Shown: piece after piece, positions 59,323-64,000 of the stretch
Numbering within the stretch: the first letter of the stretch is position 1
Layout of the letters: every line of letters begins with the position of its first letter
DNA from: Fictibacillus nanhaiensis
GTDB taxonomy: Bacteria; Bacillota; Bacilli; Bacillales; Fictibacillaceae
Direction of reading: 5' to 3'
Assembly: GCA_016401345.1 (NCBI GenBank)
Contig: JAEACG010000004.1
Location: 62,001 to 126,000, forward strand
Length of the DNA: 64,000 nucleotides
The notes under the pieces: model-generated
What the model saw: the letters and a program-made list of their open reading frames with translations, nothing else
Database searches by the model: none
What the model was told of the DNA's origin: nothing
Position numbers and translations under genes: made by a program

Positions 59323-60193
59323 TATTTGTTTTATCCAATTTACCATACCCAAAGTCAGCCAATGCTTGAAGTAGGTTCCCTTTTAACGTGATCTCATCAA
59401 AATCTAAATTCAAGCTTACTGATGTTTGTGCGATCTCAGGGCTTAAACCGGTTAAAGTTGTTTTGACTCCTAAAAGTTTTAGCGTTGAGACAAGTTGGAA
59501 AAGTCGGTGAGCGACCATCGTATCAATATAACTCACACCGGATAGGTCGATAACTAAAGAAGTGATTTCATAATCTAAACACTGTTGAAGCGTAGCTTCG
59601 AGTAAGAGCTTTGCACGGTTCGTGTCAATATCGCCGACGACGGGCAGAACGGCAACTCCAGGAAAAAGAGGCACAACAGGAACAGATAGTTCTTGAAGAG
59701 ATAGATGGAACTGTTTCGTCATTTCTCTGTAATTATTTACATAAGATTTGCTGAACGCTTGTACAGCGTAATCAATCATAGGATTAATCGTCGTAGAAAT
59801 ATGCAATACCGAGTGTGGAGACATTTCTTGCAACGAACCTTCTTCTTTTATAAAATCCCAGATTACATCGCGATAGTAAGACGTGCTTTCAAGTGTGACA
59901 TCTAGCGGCTGTCCAGAATGTACAGCAAGCATGCCAATATTTTCTCCCCACTCATAAATCGTTTTTTTGGAGTCTGAGACCTTTCCAGAAACTGCATCCC
60001 CCAATAGACGAATGAATGCAATGGACTGTTGAAGTTCCTCGTAATTATTCAATGGAGCATTTTGTTGAAGGGAAACATATGCGTTGCTATCTTTTATGTT
60101 ATTCATGATCTTCTCTGCAATTTGAGGTGCATTTTCAGAAATTCGTGTACCGATTTCAATTTGATCTTGTTTCTGCTTCATTTGAAGATCCAT
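59294..60193 (-). CDS. RsbR-type STAS domain protein
   Basis: A 299-residue RsbR paralogue. N-terminal helical globin-like sensory domain (about 1-160) and C-terminal STAS domain beginning LSVPVVPLFPGVAVLPVVGD. The phosphorylatable Thr of STAS proteins lies in DLSGVSYIDTMVAHRLFQLV (near 218-237). Such proteins build the stressosome that controls sigma-B. No rsbS or rsbT lies beside it, so it is an orphan RsbR. GGAG lies near the ATG at 60193. Confidence 0.85.
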   Translation of the reverse strand: MDLQMKQKQDQIEIGTRISENAPQIAEKIMNNIKDSNAYVSLQQNAPLNNYEELQQSIAFIRLLGDAVSGKVSDSKKTIYEWGENIGMLAVHSGQPLDVTLESTSYYRDVIWDFIKEEGSLQEMSPHSVLHISTTINPMIDYAVQAFSKSYVNNYREMTKQFHLSLQELSVPVVPLFPGVAVLPVVGDIDTNRAKLLLEATLQQCLDYEITSLVIDLSGVSYIDTMVAHRLFQLVSTLKLLGVKTTLTGLSPEIAQTSVSLNLDFDEITLKGNLLQALADFGYGKLDKTNKKTKRTDSN

Positions 60194-60307
60194 TTTGAAC
60201 TCCTAATTATTTTAGACGTTAAATATATTTTAACAAAAACAATTAACACATGTTTGAATTTACTGAAAAAAATTTTGTGGAAGATGATTATGACTTTTGG
60301 GGATAAA

Positions 60308-60338
60308 AAAAACAGGCCTCTTTTTCAAGAGTCCTGTT
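60308..60338 (-). terminator. Terminator of the cold-shock gene
   Basis: Minus-strand ACAGGACTCTT pairs with AAGAGGCCTGT, followed by T8. Confidence 0.75.
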
Positions 60339-60352
60339 TATCTATTGGTTTA

Positions 60353-60553
60353 TTAAGCTTTACGTACGTTAGTAGCTTGAGGTCCGCGTTGTCCTTGTTC
60401 AACTTCGAACGTTACGTCTTGACCTTCGTCTAAAGATTTGAAACCGTCAGCTTGGATAGCTGAGAAGTGTACGAATACATCGTCTCCACCTTCGCGCTCG
60501 ATGAATCCGAAACCTTTTTCTGCGTTAAACCATTTAACTTTACCTTGTTCCAT
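60353..60553 (-). CDS. Cold-shock protein (CspD-like)
   Basis: A 66-residue single cold-shock domain. RNP1 KGFGFIER (near 13-20) and RNP2 VFVHFSAI (near 26-33) are intact. Acts as an RNA chaperone in the cytoplasm. AGGAGG precedes ATG 60553; the frame is open 11 codons upstream without such a site. The untranslated leader of about 30 bases and the promoter at 60586-60614 are described separately. Confidence 0.96.
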   Translation of the reverse strand: MEQGKVKWFNAEKGFGFIEREGGDDVFVHFSAIQADGFKSLDEGQDVTFEVEQGQRGPQATNVRKA

Positions 60554-60585
60554 TTTTGTTGCCTCCTGTCGTGCCAAACCGCACA

Positions 60586-60614
60586 ATAATACTATCTCTG
60601 CTCAAAAATATCAA
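60586..60614 (-). promoter_or_regulatory. Sigma-A promoter of the cold-shock gene
   Basis: Minus-strand TTGATA (60614-60609), 17 bp, TATTAT (60591-60586). The rest of the gap to 60930 is AT-rich with nothing recognised. Confidence 0.65.
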
Positions 60615-60930
60615 GATAATAGGTCTACCTGTACAATCGAACAAAAATAATTCTTATTTATCGTAACATTTTACTAACCAATAAACAAGTAGAACAAGAA
60701 AAAGGAAATGATTAAATATTCGGTATGCTCTTAGAAAGCTGTTATAACAAGGAATAGTGAAGTGCAAGTAGAGAAAATTTGGTAATAATGGTCTATTTAA
60801 AATTTTAAATAGTGATTATGAACTATTCTCGTTCTCTTTAAAGAAGCTGAGTTTTGTAAGTAATTCTGGTTTTAACTTCCTTTTATTCGTGGTACATTGA
60901 TAAAAATACTAAAACAAATGATGTGATGAT

Positions 60931-61950
60931 ATGAATGAAAGTAATGGAATCACTGATCGATTGCATCGTCCGCTTCAGGACTTGCGGATCTCGGTAACCG
61001 ATCAATGTAATTTTCGGTGTACCTATTGTATGCCTAAAGAAATTTTCGGACCAGATTATCCATTCTTAACACGAACTGAGTTATTATCTTTCGATGAGAT
61101 CATACGTATTGCTTCCCAGTTTGCAAAGGCAGGTGTGGAAAAAATTCGAATTACTGGCGGTGAACCTTTACTTCGAAAAAACCTGCCAGATCTGTTAAAG
61201 CGTCTTCGGGCAATAGAGGGAATTCGAGATATTGCGTTAACGACCAATGGCGTGCTTCTTCCTAAGATGGCTGTTTCTTTAAAGAAGGCAGGAATGGACA
61301 GAGTAACAGTGAGTTTGGATACGCTTGTTGACAATCTGTTTGGCATTATTAATGGAAGAGGTGTAGGCGTATCACCTGTTTTAAAAGGAATAGAAGCTGC
61401 ACATGAAGCGGGTCTTGCTGTCAAAATAAATATGATGGTCAAAAAGGGAATTAACGACAAAGAGATTCTCCCAATGGCTCGTTATTTTAAAGATACGCCA
61501 TATGTTTTGCGTTTTATTGAATATATGGATGTGGGGACTTCAAACGGTTGGAATTGGGATGATGTAGTTGCAAAGAATGAGATCTTAACGATGATTGATT
61601 CAGAGATGCCTTTAAAGCCCATTGATCGTAAGTATTATGGAGAAGTAGCCAAACGGTATCAGTATGCCGATGGTCAGGGAGAGATCGGTATTATATCCTC
61701 AATCAGTGATACGTTTTGTTCGACTTGTACAAGAGCAAGATTGTCTGCAGACGGAAAAGTATACACGTGCCTTTTTACTGGACGAGGAACTGATTTAAAA
61801 GAATTTGTACGAGCGGGTGCTTCTGACAAGGAAATTTTCGATCGCATTGTTGAAATATGGGGAAATCGATCTGACCGCTATTCTGATGAAAGAAAAGAAC
61901 AGGGAATGAGCGAAAGAAAAAAAATAGAAATGTCCTATATAGGAGGCTGA
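60931..61950 (+). CDS. moaA: GTP 3',8-cyclase MoaA (molybdenum cofactor synthesis)
   Basis: A 339-residue radical-SAM enzyme. The N-terminal 4Fe-4S motif CNFRCTYC (near 26-33) and the C-terminal cluster ligands in [13 protein letters not shown] plus a Cys in VYTCLF are present, and the chain ends in the required Gly-Gly. It makes 3',8-cyclo-7,8-dihydro-GTP from GTP, the first step of molybdopterin synthesis. It stands apart from other moa genes in this window. Confidence 0.96.
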   Translation: MNESNGITDRLHRPLQDLRISVTDQCNFRCTYCMPKEIFGPDYPFLTRTELLSFDEIIRIASQFAKAGVEKIRITGGEPLLRKNLPDLLKRLRAIEGIRDIALTTNGVLLPKMAVSLKKAGMDRVTVSLDTLVDNLFGIINGRGVGVSPVLKGIEAAHEAGLAVKINMMVKKGINDKEILPMARYFKDTPYVLRFIEYMDVGTSNGWNWDDVVAKNEILTMIDSEMPLKPIDRKYYGEVAKRYQYADGQGEIGIISSISDTFCSTCTRARLSADGKVYTCLFTGRGTDLKEFVRAGASDKEIFDRIVEIWGNRSDRYSDERKEQGMSERKKIEMSYIGG

Positions 61951-61968
61951 GTAAATCAGCCTCTTTTT
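61943..61968 (+). terminator. Terminator overlapping the moaA stop
   Basis: GAGGCTGA pairs with TCAGCCTC, followed by T5. Confidence 0.8.
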
Positions 61969-62088
61969 CTCATTTTCTTTTTTCTGGTTGAAGTTTGTTA
62001 ATAACTATTTTATAATTACTTACATAAAGTAATTAAATTACGTATAACATAAATAATTCCACTATTAAATAGGAAAGAAGGAAGAAAG

Positions 62089-62943
62089 ATGACGCCTATT
62101 CATGAAAAAACTCATATCGGAAGTGTGACTTTAAAAGTTAGAAATTTGGAGAAGCTTGTTACCTTCTATACAGAAACGATTGGTCTACAAGTGTTAACAA
62201 AACGGAAATCTATCGTGGAATTAACAGCAGACGGCAAAACGCCACTTATCATTTTAGAAGGTAATCCTGAGCTTCGTGCGAGACCAATAAAAAGTGCAGG
62301 TTTATATCACTTGGCTTTGCTTGTTCCTACTAGAAAAGATCTTGCGAATACTCTCCATCACTTAATTGAGACAAGTGCACCTCTAATAGGAGCATCCAAC
62401 CATAAATTTAGTGAAGCCATCTACCTGCAAGATCCCGAGAATAATGGAATTGAAATATACAGAGATGTAGATCGGAAAGATTGGGTACGGGATGAAAGAG
62501 GAAAATTACCAGCCGTCAGCGAACCTTTAGATGTACAAAGTCTTTTAGCAGAACGAGATCTAAACCCTTGGAGTCGCCTCCCTGAAAATACGGTAATGGG
62601 TCATGTACATCTGAATGTAGTGAATATAGCTGAAGCTGAAAATTTTTACAGAAACGTATTAGGTTTTGAAGAACAAACGAGGATGGGCAACCACGCCTTA
62701 TTCATTTCTGCAGGAGGATATCATCATCATATCGCCGTCAATATTTGGAATGGATCTGATGCAGCATCTAATCGAGAGGATGTTACAGGGCTTCTCCATT
62801 ACGAAATCATCGTTCCAACGAGCGTGGAAGTTGAAAAAGTTTTAAGTGCTCTAGAACGGGAGCACATTCCATATGATATAGAATCGGAAAACATACGAGT
62901 CAAAGACCCTGCAGGAAACGGAGTCGTGATTAGAACACGCTAG
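62089..62943 (+). CDS. catE: VOC-family dioxygenase, CatE-like
   Basis: A 284-residue protein with two VOC (glyoxalase/extradiol dioxygenase) domains, residues about 9-125 and 167-280. Metal ligands fit His169 (MGHVHLNV), His near 223-225 (GGYHHHIAVNIW) and a Glu near 248 in HYEIIVP-like sequence. Start THIGSVTLKVRNLEKLVTFY resembles B. subtilis CatE, a catechol 2,3-dioxygenase. Substrate inferred by family; related paralogues differ. AAGGAAGAAAG precedes the ATG. Confidence 0.85.
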   Translation: MTPIHEKTHIGSVTLKVRNLEKLVTFYTETIGLQVLTKRKSIVELTADGKTPLIILEGNPELRARPIKSAGLYHLALLVPTRKDLANTLHHLIETSAPLIGASNHKFSEAIYLQDPENNGIEIYRDVDRKDWVRDERGKLPAVSEPLDVQSLLAERDLNPWSRLPENTVMGHVHLNVVNIAEAENFYRNVLGFEEQTRMGNHALFISAGGYHHHIAVNIWNGSDAASNREDVTGLLHYEIIVPTSVEVEKVLSALEREHIPYDIESENIRVKDPAGNGVVIRTR

Positions 62944-63011
62944 CGCTAACGTTTACAAACTCTCAATTTCAGGAATATTAAAAGTAAAAAAACTGCAAAG
63001 AGGGGGGTTAT

Positions 63012-63686
63012 ATGAAAAGAAACACATTGGTTAAGATCACAGTAATCTTATTTATCGTCATGTTTCTGTTTGCTCTGAACCATTTTGTTTTTAAAGTTAC
63101 CCCGATATCTTTGCGTGATTGGGTGTTATCCTTTGGAATGGTTGCACCGATCATCTATATCCTCATAAATGTAATTCGGCCTTTTACTTTATTTCCGATC
63201 TCTGTTCTTTCACTAGCAGGTGGATTAGCATTTGGTGTAGTATGGGGGACTGTATATACAGTTTTTTCAGCGACGATTGGTGCCATCTTATCGTTTTACA
63301 TCGCTAAACACCTTGGGACGAGATGGCTTAAACAAAAAACTGATTCTCCTTCGAGAATTGAAAAATGGCAGAATCAATTGAAGGAAAAAGGATTTGTTTA
63401 TATTTTGCTTTTAAGAATCATTCCTGTGTTGAACTTTGATGTCGTGAGTTACGTTGCAGGTATCTCTAGACTGAAACTCCGATCATATATATTAGCAACT
63501 ATGCTTGGGGTCCTGCCTGGAACACTAGCATACAACCTCTTAGGTGACAGTTTTATTAAAGGAAATGGAACAATCATTGCAGTGGCAATTGGTTTAGCAC
63601 TATTCGTTGCTTGTATCCCTTTTCTACTGAAAAACAAACAGATGATTACAAGTCAAATCCACCAACATAAAGAAGATAATGCTTAG
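63012..63686 (+). CDS. TVP38/TMEM64 family membrane protein
   Basis: A 224-residue DedA-like membrane protein with five or six hydrophobic segments. The SNARE-associated (VTT) domain is visible in VLSLAGGLAFGVVWGTVYTV (near 65-84) and LRIIPVLNFDVVSYVAGISR near 135-154. Members may move phospholipids between leaflets or affect proton homeostasis. GAGGGGGG precedes the ATG. A terminator overlaps the stop codon. Confidence 0.88.
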   Translation: MKRNTLVKITVILFIVMFLFALNHFVFKVTPISLRDWVLSFGMVAPIIYILINVIRPFTLFPISVLSLAGGLAFGVVWGTVYTVFSATIGAILSFYIAKHLGTRWLKQKTDSPSRIEKWQNQLKEKGFVYILLLRIIPVLNFDVVSYVAGISRLKLRSYILATMLGVLPGTLAYNLLGDSFIKGNGTIIAVAIGLALFVACIPFLLKNKQMITSQIHQHKEDNA

Positions 63687-63719
63687 CCTTACTCAACACA
63701 TTTGAGTAAGGCTTTTTTT
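63684..63719 (+). terminator. Terminator overlapping the TVP38-family gene stop
   Basis: AGCCTTACTCAA pairs with TTGAGTAAGGCT, followed by T7. Confidence 0.8.
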
Positions 63720-63781
63720 ATGTTTTATGGAAGATGTGAGCACAATAGTTGTTCCTTGTTAATAATTATTATAAATTAGTA

Positions 63782-63849
63782 TTGACTTCAAAATAGAAGT
63801 GAGTATAATAAAGATTGTGAACAACACATGATAATGATATTCATTATCA
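63782..63849 (+). promoter_or_regulatory. Sigma-A promoter with Fur box
   Basis: TTGACT (63782-63787), 16 bp, TATAAT (63804-63809). GATAATGATATTCATTATC at 63830-63848 is almost the perfect 19-bp Fur box and covers the early transcribed region. Iron-dependent repression is likely. PerR boxes are similar, but this one has the Fur-type GATAAT ends. Confidence 0.75.
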
Positions 63850-63875
63850 TTTAAATAAAAGGAGTGGAATTTAAA

Positions 63876-64000
63876 ATGGTAGAACGTATGGTAGGAAAAC
63901 AAGCACCTCGCTTTGAGATGGAAGCGATCATGCCTAATAAAGAAACGAAAAAAGTAAGCTTAGAAAAGAACATGGAAGATGGAAAATGGACCGTTCTTTT
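63876..64000 (+). CDS. Peroxiredoxin (AhpC/TSA, YkuU-like), N-terminus only
   Basis: ATG 63876 after AAAGGAGTGG opens a frame starting MVERMVGKQAPRFEMEAIMP and cut by the window end after about 41 residues. It matches the beginning of B. subtilis YkuU, a 2-Cys peroxiredoxin. The active-site cysteine lies beyond the window. A Fur box precedes it. Confidence 0.85.
   Translation, partial: MVERMVGKQAPRFEMEAIMPNKETKKVSLEKNMEDGKWTVL

Overview
The window looks like chromosome of a low-GC, endospore-forming member of the Bacillaceae. Two GerA-type germinant receptor operons, an alpha/beta-type SASP, a Spo0E-like peptide, an RsbR-type protein, an HxlR-controlled formaldehyde system and homologues of B. 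subtilis ywnA, yndG/H/J, catE and ykuU all point that way. I cannot fix the genus from the sequence alone. I see no rRNA, tRNA or CRISPR array.

Layout. 1-8020: formaldehyde module with two hxlA copies (one cut by the window edge), hxlB, hxlR, zwf and a short NAD-type gnd. Together they would form a dissimilatory ribulose monophosphate cycle. Three promoters share an HxlR-like operator at a fixed distance from a TATACT -10 box. An IS3-type remnant and a royal-jelly/yellow-family gene interrupt the module. 8371-11153: Rrf2 regulator with its operators, NmrA-type oxidoreductase, and a luciferase-like monooxygenase preceded by a fragment of a second copy. 11462-15156: first ger operon. 15831-17801: LysR regulator, an acyl-CoA thioesterase with a suspected frameshift, and a coupled small gene.

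17990-25868: the most unusual region. About eleven short segments, nearly all single-gene and all in one direction, are separated by a repeated hairpin site whose outer boxes are inverted repeats of each other. A tyrosine recombinase gene ends the series. The architecture resembles an integron cassette array, but in a Firmicute and with a XerC/D-like recombinase.

26119-32721: yndGHJ-like operon, NUDIX hydrolase, a DUF2089/YvlB-like triple, an AlkD-type repair protein and a methyltransferase. 32771-36696: haem-stress locus hssR-hssS-hrtB-hrtA with a recognisable HssR direct repeat. 36858-38595: small ORFs, SASP and azoreductase. 38715-50308: a sulfoquinovose catabolic cluster (SSS transporter, YihQ-type sulfoquinovosidase, FucI-like isomerase, PFK-family kinase, GntR regulator, class II aldolase, aldehyde dehydrogenase, AEC exporter) with a cre-like site and candidate GntR operators. 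50776-56190: hydrolase, membrane protein and the second ger operon, including an easily missed 55-aa candidate D subunit. 56643-64000: Spo0E-like peptide, LysR, GNAT, a Metanogen_OD-like protein, RsbR-like protein, cold-shock protein, moaA, catE-like dioxygenase, TVP38 protein and the start of a Fur-box-preceded peroxiredoxin. A dispersed GC-rich repeat occurs four times between 37624 and 56507.
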